Below are positions 6,800-15,017 of a stretch of 33,288 nt of DNA, piece by piece. The notes beneath the pieces are model-generated. The model was not told the DNA's origin, made no database searches, and saw only the letters and a program-made list of their open reading frames with translations. A program made the translations under genes and the position numbers. Source of the stretch: Dehalococcoidia bacterium. Its GTDB lineage: Bacteria; Chloroflexota; Dehalococcoidia; Lucifugimonadales; UBA3495. The DNA lies in contig JAJEIA010000061.1 in the NCBI GenBank assembly GCA_022823505.1, forward strand, positions 1 to 33,288, read 5' to 3'. The first letter of the stretch is position 1. Each line of letters opens with the position of its first letter.

Positions 6800-8791
6800 T
6801 TAATCATCCGCCGCCACCGCCTCCCGAGCGCCCACAATGGCGTCGTAAACTTCGGCGCCCTGACCCACGACCACGTCCACGTCTTCCGGGAGCAGGAAGC
6901 TTTGCTGAACCAGCGTCTCGGCGTACTCGCGCACCCGCGCCAGGTATTCGTCCCGCGAGGCGTACCGCTCTTCGATGGACGGCCTGGGGTCGCCGGACGC
7001 CATTCGCTCAGCCCGGCTCACCGCGAAGGGGATGGCCCCTCCCACCACTGTGCCGCCCGGCGACAGAACCTGTCCGGCTCCGCCGATGTCGGGGTGGCGC
7101 ACGTTCCATCCCGTGTATGTTGCCAGCGGCACCGCGACCGCCGGCAGCCGGATGCCTCCCACTTCGTTGCCGTCGGAATCCACGGCTGACACCAGGGATG
7201 GATACGTTTCACCGACGCCAGGCGGAATCACCGACGGAACGGCCCGGTCCGGTCCGAAGTCCAGCCGCCGCATCACCTTATGGTGCTCCGGGAACTCCAC
7301 TCCCGGGAGCGCAGCAAACAGATCCGCCAACACTCCGGCCCCAACGATGCTGCTGTCCGCGTATCGGGGATACCCATGCGCTGGGGGAAGCGCGTTATGG
7401 GTAACCCAATTGTCCAGGTGCACCAGCGCCGCACGCATCAGCGGCCGATAATCAACGTAGTTCAGCGCGTGTGTGCCCCTCGCGCCCGTATCCGGATTGG
7501 TATCGGAGATCGGCAGGTTGGCCGGCCCGTGCTGCGTTCCGCAGAACAGCCAGGACCGCACGTTGTCGGGCAGCGCGGCATCTCCCTGGCAGTCGGCGGT
7601 GACGTGCGCCAGCGCTCCGTGCCCGCCCCAGTACTCCGACGAGGTGTTGGTGTAAATCACCTTGGGAGCCACGCCCCGGCGCGTCACCTCTGCCAGGATA
7701 CCGTCCTCTCCACCCGGTTCCAGGTCCAGGAAGGGAGGAAGGTTGTTCACGCTACGGTTGGACAGGCTCGACGGCTGGCCGAACCGGACGTTGAACTCGC
7801 CCATCTTGCCGCCGGCCACGTTGGGCAGCATCCCCTCGAACACGATCCTGCCCTCCTCGTCGCGGTTCAACCCCAGGTGCAGCATCTGCCGGAGGAATCG
7901 GCCGCTCTGGCTGCGTCCGTAGGCGTAGGCCCGACCCAGCGCGCCGGCCAGCGGATTGGCCGTCCCCAGGACGTCCGTCTTGCCATGGCGGAGCCAGGCC
8001 ACGATATCCCGCGTGGCCAACAACCCCAGACCGACCACCGGCGCGTGGGAAGTCTCGTACACGACCCGATACACCTTGCCGGCATCGAAGCCGCCTTCCA
8101 GGGTCACGTGCGCCGCATCCGGCACCCGCCTGCCGTCCACCAGCCGGGCGAATGCCCACTTCTCGCGCGGAATGACCGTCTCCGGAGCATCCTCGTGTTC
8201 CTGGACCGTCAGTACGGAATCCCAGCTCTCCAGGTGGTTCGTCGGATACGGCCGGTGATCCCGGTCGGACAGGAATTGCGTGCTGATATGCGCCAATGGT
8301 TGGAATGACACCACGATCCTGCCCGATACCGGCGAACCGTCGGTGTTCAATGCGTTGGGTACGTTGCACCGGAACAGGCCCGGCGCGTCGGGCACGTCGT
8401 GTTGCCAGCCGCACCACACCAGGCTGTAGCCCTGGTTCATCAGGAACCCGTTGCCCGGATGCGGGTCGGCATCCGGCGGCCCGTCCGGCGCGCTGTTCAG
8501 GTTTTTCAGCGCCAGTTCCTTGCCCCGGTTCAGCACGTCCAGCAGCAACCGTCCATTTCCGTGGTCATTGTCAACTGGCTTGATGATGCGAAAATCGGAG
8601 GAGAACTCCACCATACCGTCAGCGTTTCTAGGCGCCAGCCCAATGTCCGCGATGACGGTGTTGTCAGGATGCACCGGATCCGCTGCGAAGTGCGCCAATC
8701 CGTCAATCTGTTCGTAACTGCCGGCGGCGCCGAAGGTATGTCCCTCGGCAAACGGCTTCCTCGTCGTGATTTCCAGTCGGACTAGCGCCAT
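6800..8791 (-). CDS. Alpha/beta hydrolase domain-containing protein (Abhydrolase_10-like)
   Basis: A 663-residue protein similar to the large alpha/beta hydrolase family Abhydrolase_10 (PF20091). The N-terminal region has EITTRKPFAEGHTFGAAG and YEQIDGLAHFAADP, typical of the family's beta-rich front part. A nucleophile-elbow-like GRSQSG lies at about 292-297 (YGRSQSGRFLRQ), with the second Ser the likely nucleophile. No signal peptide is evident, so it should be cytoplasmic. These proteins are presumed esterases or lactonases acting on bulky hydrophobic esters, but substrates are mostly unproven. The ATG at 8791 has GAGGTGA upstream. It follows the STAND gene on the same strand with 54 bp between, including a dispersed repeat. 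Confidence 0.85.
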   Translation of the reverse strand: MALVRLEITTRKPFAEGHTFGAAGSYEQIDGLAHFAADPVHPDNTVIADIGLAPRNADGMVEFSSDFRIIKPVDNDHGNGRLLLDVLNRGKELALKNLNSAPDGPPDADPHPGNGFLMNQGYSLVWCGWQHDVPDAPGLFRCNVPNALNTDGSPVSGRIVVSFQPLAHISTQFLSDRDHRPYPTNHLESWDSVLTVQEHEDAPETVIPREKWAFARLVDGRRVPDAAHVTLEGGFDAGKVYRVVYETSHAPVVGLGLLATRDIVAWLRHGKTDVLGTANPLAGALGRAYAYGRSQSGRFLRQMLHLGLNRDEEGRIVFEGMLPNVAGGKMGEFNVRFGQPSSLSNRSVNNLPPFLDLEPGGEDGILAEVTRRGVAPKVIYTNTSSEYWGGHGALAHVTADCQGDAALPDNVRSWLFCGTQHGPANLPISDTNPDTGARGTHALNYVDYRPLMRAALVHLDNWVTHNALPPAHGYPRYADSSIVGAGVLADLFAALPGVEFPEHHKVMRRLDFGPDRAVPSVIPPGVGETYPSLVSAVDSDGNEVGGIRLPAVAVPLATYTGWNVRHPDIGGAGQVLSPGGTVVGGAIPFAVSRAERMASGDPRPSIEERYASRDEYLARVREYAETLVQQSFLLPEDVDVVVGQGAEVYDAIVGAREAVAADD

Positions 8792-8845
8792 TTCAATTCA
8801 CCTCAAATAATCCCGTCCATCCTGTTCATCCATGCAAAACCCATT

Positions 8846-11800
8846 TCACAGGATTTCGCTGGTGTCCACGTCGAGGTCCGTTGGCGGCTCGGCTCCGGTG
8901 TTGTCTCGCCACCATTGCGCGAAGGGGTCGTCGCCCATCTGCTCCTTGAGCCGTGCCAGGTGCGCTTTCACTTGCACCAGCATGGGCAGTTGGTGGTCCG
9001 CTACCAGCTGATGGGTCCGCGCCACCCATTCCAGCGCGTCGGGCAAATTCCCGCGCTGTTCCTCAACCATGCCCAGCTGGCCATAGGTCCGCGCCGCCCG
9101 CAGCACGTCGCGCACGTTCTCGAAGGCGATGCGAGCCTGGTCGTACCAGTAATATGCCTGGTCCAGGTCGCCCTGCTCGTGATGGACCACGCCCAGTTGC
9201 CGCGCCTCCACGCCCACGCCCCGCACGTCGCCCATCTGCTCCCGGTACTCCATGGCCACCCGCAGCCATTCGTCCGCCTCATCCGTGATGCCCCGCGCCT
9301 GCGCCAGGGTGCCCAGGTGATGGAACTCGACGATCATCTGCTCGGTCATGCCCAGGCGGTCGCTCAGGCCCAGGGCCTGCTGGTACCACGATTGCGCATC
9401 CTCGAACAGGTATTCCGAGTGGTCCACCGTGCCCAGCGAATGGAAGATGTAGACCGCGGTTTCCTCGTCCCGGTTTTCCTCCACGATCTCCCGCGCCCGG
9501 TGGTACCAGCTTCTCGCCTCGTCGTATTCGAACCGCAGGTGGCACGCCGAACCCAGCGCCCGAAAATCGTTGACCATCTCCTCGTAATCCGGCAGCCGCT
9601 GGTGAATGTCCAGCGCGCGGGAGTACCACTCCTTGGCGGCCCCGTACTGCCGTTGGTGGTGCCGCACCTGCCCGATGGCGAAACACGCGTCGGCGATCGA
9701 TTCCTGGTCCTCGCCGCCGTCGATGATTTCCAGTCCCCTCTCCAGCCACTCCGACGCGGTGTCGTATTGCCTCCTCCGCGTGGCGATCAGCCCGTTCTGG
9801 TGGTAGACGGCCGCGGTGCGCGGGTCCGTCTCCCCGTCCGGCTGTTCCAGCAGGTAGTCCAGCAGTTGCCGGTTGAACAGGTCGGCCCTTTCCAGGTCCA
9901 TCCGCTCAACCGATTCCATCGCGTCCGTGCCCAGCAGGTACTGCCAGAATTCGATGGCGCCGTTGCCTTCCGCCTCGCCCGCGGTGTGCCCGATGGTATC
10001 CAGCAGCTGGCCGCGCAACCGCCGCAACTCCGGGAACCGTTTCTGCATCCGGTAAACCTGCGCCAGAGGTTGGAACAGCACTTGGGCGTTGTCCCACTGC
10101 CGGTATTCCAGCGCCAGCCCCAGCGCTTGGGTCAGGTTGCCCTCCTCCGCCAGCACCGCCGTCACGCCGGTGTCCTGGTTCTCGTAGAGACTTTCCATAA
10201 AGTAGTCCGCCGTATCGGCGTACACCCGGACGAACTCCGTTTCCAGCTGCTGAATCCCGTTGCCGGACACCTGCCGACCCAGTTTCCGTCCCAGGAACCA
10301 CGGCAGCGACGGGTTGATCTGGTAAACGCTGGGGGAAATCGATTCCAGGAACCCCGCCGCATGCGCCGCCCGCAGCATCGTCCGGCACGCCGCATACGAG
10401 CGGCCCGAGGACTGCATCCCGCCGTCCGGCGAGAGCAGGCTCCGCGACGCCCCGGCGGTGAGGTCGTCTCCCAAAATCTGCCCGTAAGCCCGCTCCTCGG
10501 TGATGTGCGACAGCACGTCCAGCATGACCCGACGCTGGAACAGCGACAGGAACGGCAGATGCGTCCGGTTGCGCCGCGACATCCGCGAGAATGCGTACTC
10601 CATCGAGGCCGTCAGTTCCGCCCCGCGCCCGGCCTCGCCGCCTTCCGGTTCGCTGTCGATCAGCCTCGCAATCTCGCTGACCACCACCGCTGCGGGAACC
10701 TCCTTCACCGGGGGTACCGCGATCTGCATCGCCAGCGGATGCCCGTCCAGAATCCCCAGCAGTTCGAAGAAGTCGGCGTCGACGCGCCCGGCCGGCACCT
10801 CTGCCTGGTGCATGATCTGGGCCACCAGCGCCAGCCGGTCGGCCCCGGTCAATCCCTCCAGCGTCAGGGACGCGTGCGGAACCGTAACCCAGTCCTCGTT
10901 TGCCCGCCGGCCCAACAGGAGCGCGTTGGTCCCCACGGGCCCCGTGGTCACTTCACCAAGAAACGCCGCCAGTTGCGGCAACTCCGATTCGTCCAGCAGG
11001 CCGGGGGCCTCGTCGGGGAAGCCCGCGACGTTTTCCAGGTTGTCCCATACCAGCAGCGACGGGTTTTCGTGCAGGTACGCCGTCACCCACCGCCTTTGTT
11101 GCTCCGCCGGCATGTCCGCGAAATCCAGACCCGACACGGCGGTCCCGATTTCGTGGACCACGCGCTCCAGGCCGGCCGGCTGTGACGTCTCGAACGCCGT
11201 GTAGAACACGCCGCCCGGGTACGCAACCCGCGCCGGCTTCAGGAACCAACGGCACAGCGCAAGGGCCAGTTCCGTCTTGCCCACGCCGGTGTCCCCCGTC
11301 AGGTGCACCACCGAGTGCGCCTTCAGGGCCCGTTCCAGCTGTCGCAGTTCCGCCTGCCGCCCCACCAATCCGAATTGTCCGGCCACCGGAATTTGCAGGT
11401 CGTCGGTCGGCGCTTCTTCCGGATGGATCACCGGCGCCGCCAGCGGGTCCGGCTGAACCTGTGCGATCACCGGTGGCTGGTGGGCCCGCGACTGGTAGAC
11501 GCACGGCAGGTGCCAGTCCCAGAACACCCGCCGGCCGTACATCGTGACCCGCTCCGGGGTGTCCATCAGCCCGCGCCGCACGGAGGACGCCGCCTCCGTT
11601 ACGGTGTAGCCCTGCGCTATGCGGCGGTAAAACGCGGACACGGCACCTTCCGCGGCATCCGGATGCAGTGGCACCGGCAGCACCGCGACCTGCGCAACGC
11701 CGGCCGCGGCCAGCGCTATCGCCGTCTCCGCCCAGCCGGTCAGGGGCGGAAACTCCTCCTGGACCCCGGCCGTGACCAGCGCGATGTTGATTCCACCGGA

Positions 11801-12601
11801 AGCCAGGGCCTCGCCCAGGGCGGCCGCAGTGATGGCGTCGTGGCTGCCGTCGTCCCGCTCCAGGACAATCGACCCGTCTTCGGCCAGCGTCGCCCCGTCA
11901 ATGTGCGCGACGTGATAGTGGTGAGGGTTGCGCTCCAGCAGCCCCGCCAGCGCGTCCAGCGTGGCCGGCCTCGGATTGTCCAGCGAAACCTGGACGTTCA
12001 AGCCCTCCAACGCGGCCACCGTGGCATCGGCCAGGCTTCCCCCCGCCGCGACGGGTTCGGTCAGCAATGCGCCGGACTGTGGAACCTCCACCGCCAGCGG
12101 GCTCGTGGAGAGCATCAGCACGTGCAGCGTGTCTTCCTCCACCGCTTCCGCACCCTCGGCCGGCGCCGTGACTGCGGTCTGCCGCACTACTCCCACCAAC
12201 CCATTGATGAAATACCCCAGCGACGGGTCGTTCATCAATTCCCACGGCAGGGTCATGAAGCCGGGCCGCGCGGACACGATGGTCAGGACTCCCCGCTCGT
12301 CCCGCCCCATCACTTCGTCCAGTATCGCCCGGCTCTCGCCCTCCGCTCCAAAGGCAGACTCGAAAAGCAGTCGGCCCAGGTTACGCATCGCGAGCTCGAC
12401 CGCTTCAATCTGGGCAATACCCCCGGGCGATTCGCGTCGGAATTCCGTGTGATACCGGTCCAACGCTCCGCGTTCCTCCTCCGAGAGGTCTACGCCGAAC
12501 GCCACCGGCGCCGCTTCGCGCACCTCACCCGCCTCTTCAACCAGTCGCACCTGTATCTGCCCCGCGTCGAACAGATCGTGGATTTCCAAACTAGCGGCCA
12601 T
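8846..12601 (-). CDS. CHAT-like / NB-ARC / TPR STAND protein with degenerate CHAT active site
   Basis: The predicted protein is 1251 residues from ATG 12601 (AGGAG about 12 bases upstream). The frame stays open to 12841, but those 80 residues are an Arg-rich, atypical stretch that I treat as untranslated. Domains in order: a CHAT caspase-like domain (about 20-370, with MTLPWELMNDPSLGYF and VSAFYRRIAQGYTVTEAASSVRRG); an NB-ARC/STAND ATPase (about 410-690, Walker A GDTGVGKTEL at 436-445, Walker B SLLVWDN at 515-521, a GHPLAM motif); and C-terminal tetratricopeptide repeats (about 780-1230, many YxxAxxWYxxAL-type units). In CHAT proteases the catalytic His sits in HFAGHG and the Cys in a following ACES-like strand. 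Here the equivalents read HIDGAT and LVTAGV, so both catalytic residues seem missing. STAND proteins act as signal-triggered oligomeric switches, often in phage defence. This one is probably a sensor or scaffold rather than a protease. Confidence 0.87.
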   Translation of the reverse strand: MAASLEIHDLFDAGQIQVRLVEEAGEVREAAPVAFGVDLSEEERGALDRYHTEFRRESPGGIAQIEAVELAMRNLGRLLFESAFGAEGESRAILDEVMGRDERGVLTIVSARPGFMTLPWELMNDPSLGYFINGLVGVVRQTAVTAPAEGAEAVEEDTLHVLMLSTSPLAVEVPQSGALLTEPVAAGGSLADATVAALEGLNVQVSLDNPRPATLDALAGLLERNPHHYHVAHIDGATLAEDGSIVLERDDGSHDAITAAALGEALASGGINIALVTAGVQEEFPPLTGWAETAIALAAAGVAQVAVLPVPLHPDAAEGAVSAFYRRIAQGYTVTEAASSVRRGLMDTPERVTMYGRRVFWDWHLPCVYQSRAHQPPVIAQVQPDPLAAPVIHPEEAPTDDLQIPVAGQFGLVGRQAELRQLERALKAHSVVHLTGDTGVGKTELALALCRWFLKPARVAYPGGVFYTAFETSQPAGLERVVHEIGTAVSGLDFADMPAEQQRRWVTAYLHENPSLLVWDNLENVAGFPDEAPGLLDESELPQLAAFLGEVTTGPVGTNALLLGRRANEDWVTVPHASLTLEGLTGADRLALVAQIMHQAEVPAGRVDADFFELLGILDGHPLAMQIAVPPVKEVPAAVVVSEIARLIDSEPEGGEAGRGAELTASMEYAFSRMSRRNRTHLPFLSLFQRRVMLDVLSHITEERAYGQILGDDLTAGASRSLLSPDGGMQSSGRSYAACRTMLRAAHAAGFLESISPSVYQINPSLPWFLGRKLGRQVSGNGIQQLETEFVRVYADTADYFMESLYENQDTGVTAVLAEEGNLTQALGLALEYRQWDNAQVLFQPLAQVYRMQKRFPELRRLRGQLLDTIGHTAGEAEGNGAIEFWQYLLGTDAMESVERMDLERADLFNRQLLDYLLEQPDGETDPRTAAVYHQNGLIATRRRQYDTASEWLERGLEIIDGGEDQESIADACFAIGQVRHHQRQYGAAKEWYSRALDIHQRLPDYEEMVNDFRALGSACHLRFEYDEARSWYHRAREIVEENRDEETAVYIFHSLGTVDHSEYLFEDAQSWYQQALGLSDRLGMTEQMIVEFHHLGTLAQARGITDEADEWLRVAMEYREQMGDVRGVGVEARQLGVVHHEQGDLDQAYYWYDQARIAFENVRDVLRAARTYGQLGMVEEQRGNLPDALEWVARTHQLVADHQLPMLVQVKAHLARLKEQMGDDPFAQWWRDNTGAEPPTDLDVDTSEIL

Positions 12602-12896
12602 ATTGGAGAATTGCTCCTGTAAGTCCTGGAACGGTCGGTGGTCTGGCTCCGGCGCCCCCCGCTCGGGCCAATGCGGCCCGAACGTCTCACGGAGGCGGGA
12701 CACGTGCCGTCGAAGTGAACGTCCCAGTGTAGTGGTTCGAGGGCGCCGACGATTGCTGGTTCGCAACCGATGAAGCGAATTTCGGCAAACGTCTTGCAAC
12801 AAAGCAACGAGGTGACGGCTCCGAGCGACCCGAGGGGTCACGGCGAGTTGTTCGTGCGTTTACCGGCCCGCACGGTCCCGTTTCAACCCGGTCGTG
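12602..12896. other. Upstream region of the STAND gene, probably untranslated
   Basis: This stretch is open in the STAND reading frame up to 12841, but the implied peptide is Arg/His-rich and unlike any CHAT N-terminus. No strong ribosome site precedes the upstream start. I see no other gene here on either strand. Confidence 0.4.
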
Positions 12897-12925
12897 TTGC
12901 CACTCTGTGCGGACTCACATATAAT
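12897..12925 (+). promoter_or_regulatory. Sigma-70-type promoter of the CitE operon
   Basis: TTGCCA (12897-12902) and a perfect TATAAT (12920-12925) are separated by exactly 17 bp and point toward the first CitE-like gene. Transcription would begin near 12932, giving a leader of about 95 bases that contains a perfect inverted repeat. This is the best promoter match in the window. Confidence 0.75.
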
Positions 12926-12966
12926 TCGTTACACTTTTCCGACTAACCAACCGACCTCGATTGCAT

Positions 12967-12996
12967 CGGCGGCATTATACAACAATAATGCCGCCG
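12967..12996. promoter_or_regulatory. Perfect 12-bp inverted repeat in the leader of the CitE operon
   Basis: Arms cggcggcattat (12967-12978) and ataatgccgccg (12985-12996) are exact reverse complements around a 6-base loop acaaca. The repeat lies about 40-60 bases downstream of the TATAAT box and 31 bases before the first ATG. There is no T-run, so it is not a classical terminator. It could be an operator acting as a roadblock, or an mRNA hairpin affecting stability or translation. Confidence 0.7.
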
Positions 12997-13027
12997 TTCA
13001 TTCCCCAATGACGCACGGATCACCGCC

Positions 13028-13969
13028 ATGACTGTATCTGCCGACGTTCGGCGTTCCTGGCTGCTAACCCCAGTTTCGCGGTCGGAACGCGTTGCGACGG
13101 CGCCCTCCGCCGGAGCGGATGTGATCGTGCTCGACCTCGCTGAGTTCGTGGCGGAAACCGACAAACCGTCCGCCCGTGAGTCCCTTCGCGAATGCCTGGT
13201 GCCGGCCAAGTCCACCGGCGCCGAGGTGTTCGTCCAGATCGATCCCGAACTGATGCTTGCCGACCTCAGCGCGGCCGTGTGGCCCGGGCTCGATGGCATC
13301 GTGGCCTCCCGCGCCGAAACACCCGAGCAAGTCCACGCCATCGACGCCATAATCTCCGACCTGGAAAGTCGCCGCGGCATGTTGCCAGGCAGCGTCGAAC
13401 TGGTCCTCTCGTTGGAAACCGCCCGGGGCAACCACAACGGCTTTGAGGTAACCACCGCCAGTTCACGCACCTGGGGCCTTTCTCTCGGGCGCGCCGATCT
13501 GGTCATGGACCTGCGACCAGAGCCGTCGGGCGAGATCCACCTGATGCAATATCTCATGCAGCGGTTGGTTACCCTGGCGGCCGCCACCGGAACCGTTCCC
13601 CTGGGTGCCTGGTGGCGCTTCCCCGACCGGGGCTTGCTCGCCACGCCTGCAAACACCCTCGCCGCCGCCCAGCGTGGGCGCTCCATCGGGTTCAAGGGCT
13701 CCTTCTGCGTTGTCGACGACCAGGTGCCTTCCTTGAATGCCGGATTCACCCCCTCGGAATCCGAGGTCGCGGTGGCGCACGACCTATGCGAGGTTTACGC
13801 ATCGGCCACCGCTTCCGGCGTTTGCACCGTGGTGTCCGTGGACGAGCGCGTGCTCACCCCAGACATCGTCCAGCAGGCCGCCAACACCGTGGCGTGGGCC
13901 GACGCCTGCTCTGCCCGTGATCGTATCAAGGCCGCCGCCGTCGAAGGTATTCCCATTCCGGTCTCCTAG
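13028..13969 (+). CDS. CitE-like (HpcH/HpaI aldolase family) protein 1, active site altered
   Basis: A 313-residue TIM-barrel protein of the citrate lyase beta / HpcH-HpaI group. The family landmarks are present but changed. The usual DLED loop reads VLDLAE (34-39). The substrate-binding Arg of the VRVN strand is Gln70 (VFVQID). The Pro-Lys strand reads ASRAE. The metal ligand Glu130 (LSLETARG) and Asp157 (LGRADL) remain. It is the first gene of a three-paralog operon, 9 bp before the second, behind a strong promoter and an inverted repeat. Intact family members cleave or form C-C bonds in acyl-CoA substrates such as citryl-, malyl- or citramalyl-CoA. Loss of Arg and Lys makes independent catalysis doubtful; it may be a partner subunit or have another chemistry. 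Confidence 0.85.
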   Translation: MTVSADVRRSWLLTPVSRSERVATAPSAGADVIVLDLAEFVAETDKPSARESLRECLVPAKSTGAEVFVQIDPELMLADLSAAVWPGLDGIVASRAETPEQVHAIDAIISDLESRRGMLPGSVELVLSLETARGNHNGFEVTTASSRTWGLSLGRADLVMDLRPEPSGEIHLMQYLMQRLVTLAAATGTVPLGAWWRFPDRGLLATPANTLAAAQRGRSIGFKGSFCVVDDQVPSLNAGFTPSESEVAVAHDLCEVYASATASGVCTVVSVDERVLTPDIVQQAANTVAWADACSARDRIKAAAVEGIPIPVS

Positions 13970-13978
13970 GAGTTTCCC

Positions 13979-15001
13979 ATGTCCAGCCCACTGCGCCGGT
14001 TGAAGCGATCCGGCCTGACGATGCCCATCGTCACTCCCCGCTTCATCGACAACGCTTGGCATCGCGGCTGCGACTACATCAACATGGACCTTGAGGACTC
14101 GGTCCCTCCGAACCTCAAGGACGTCGCTCGCAACCTGGTTCGCGAATCCATCCCGGTGGTCAATAAGGGGGGCGCGGACGCGGTCTGCCGCATCAATCAC
14201 GACCTGATGGAAGCAGACCTCAACGCTGCCGTCTGGCCGGGCTTGATGATGGTCAACTACCCCAAGGCTGAGTACGGACACGAAATCGAGCGTATGGACG
14301 AGATCATCACCCGGCTGGAGGCCGAACGCGGCATACGGCCCGGCACCGTCGAAATCGGCGCCAACATCGAGACCGCCGTCGGCGTCGCCAACGCCTACGA
14401 GATCGTGACCGCCAGCCCCAGGATCATGGACTTCGGCGGAGCCGCGGGCTACGACATGTCCCGCGACCTCGGCGTGGAAATGTTCGTCGGCTTCGACCAG
14501 TTCGTCTACGGTAAGGGCGAGGTCGAACTCGCTGCCCGCGCCGCCGGTCGCGAACCCCATGCCGCCCCCTTCACGCCTAACATAACCGGTAGCGTCAGCG
14601 ACCCCGACCGCGCTTTTGCCGAAGCGGACGCCTCTCGCAAGTGTGGCTTCCGCATCGGCGGTGGCCTCCATCCCGCCGTGGTTGAACCCCAGATCCGCGG
14701 CTTCGCGCCCACCGAGGACGAACTCTCCGACGCTGAATGGGTCCTCCAGGAGTACCGCAAGCTCGATCGTACCGGAGAGACTTGGCACCAGGTCGACGTG
14801 ACTACCATGGACCGCGAGGGCCATCCGCGCCCCATGTCCGCCGATTCCTACCTGGGGCGGCATCGCGTGATCGATCGCTACGAGGCTGCCCGCGCACGGG
14901 AACTTCTGCAATGGCGAGCCTTGTGCCAGGAACGAGACCAGGAGAAAGCCGAGGCAGTCGCCCGCGTGCGTGCGGCCGAAGTATCCGAATCCGAAAGCTG
15001 A
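13979..15001 (+). CDS. CitE-like (HpcH/HpaI aldolase family) protein 2, canonical active site
   Basis: A 340-residue CitE-like lyase, second of three tandem paralogs. All signature residues are in place: DLED (37-40), Arg71 in CRIN, Pro95-Lys96 in NYPKAE, the metal ligand Glu131 in ANIETAVG, and Asp159 in the GYDMSRDLG loop. A C-terminal helical extension rich in Glu, Arg and Ala (about 290-340) could mediate oligomerisation. AGGAG sits just before the ATG (AGGAGTTTCCC spacing), and the gene begins 9 bp after CitE 1. The likely reaction is reversible C-C cleavage of a beta-hydroxyacyl-CoA (malyl-, citramalyl- or citryl-CoA type). No citC, citF or citD accompanies it, so classical citrate lyase is unlikely. 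Confidence 0.9.
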   Translation: MSSPLRRLKRSGLTMPIVTPRFIDNAWHRGCDYINMDLEDSVPPNLKDVARNLVRESIPVVNKGGADAVCRINHDLMEADLNAAVWPGLMMVNYPKAEYGHEIERMDEIITRLEAERGIRPGTVEIGANIETAVGVANAYEIVTASPRIMDFGGAAGYDMSRDLGVEMFVGFDQFVYGKGEVELAARAAGREPHAAPFTPNITGSVSDPDRAFAEADASRKCGFRIGGGLHPAVVEPQIRGFAPTEDELSDAEWVLQEYRKLDRTGETWHQVDVTTMDREGHPRPMSADSYLGRHRVIDRYEAARARELLQWRALCQERDQEKAEAVARVRAAEVSESES

Positions 15002-15017
15002 CCGGGAGCTTTCCAAC

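Noticed and set aside
8915-11185. Long plus-strand ORF (756 codons) opposite the STAND gene
   Set aside because: It is a shadow of the minus-strand gene in GC-rich DNA: no domain, Arg/His/Pro/Val-rich composition, and the minus frame has clear NB-ARC and TPR motifs.
12602-12841. 80-residue N-terminal extension of the STAND protein
   Set aside because: Arg-rich, no family similarity, and the ATG at 12601 fits the CHAT domain start better.
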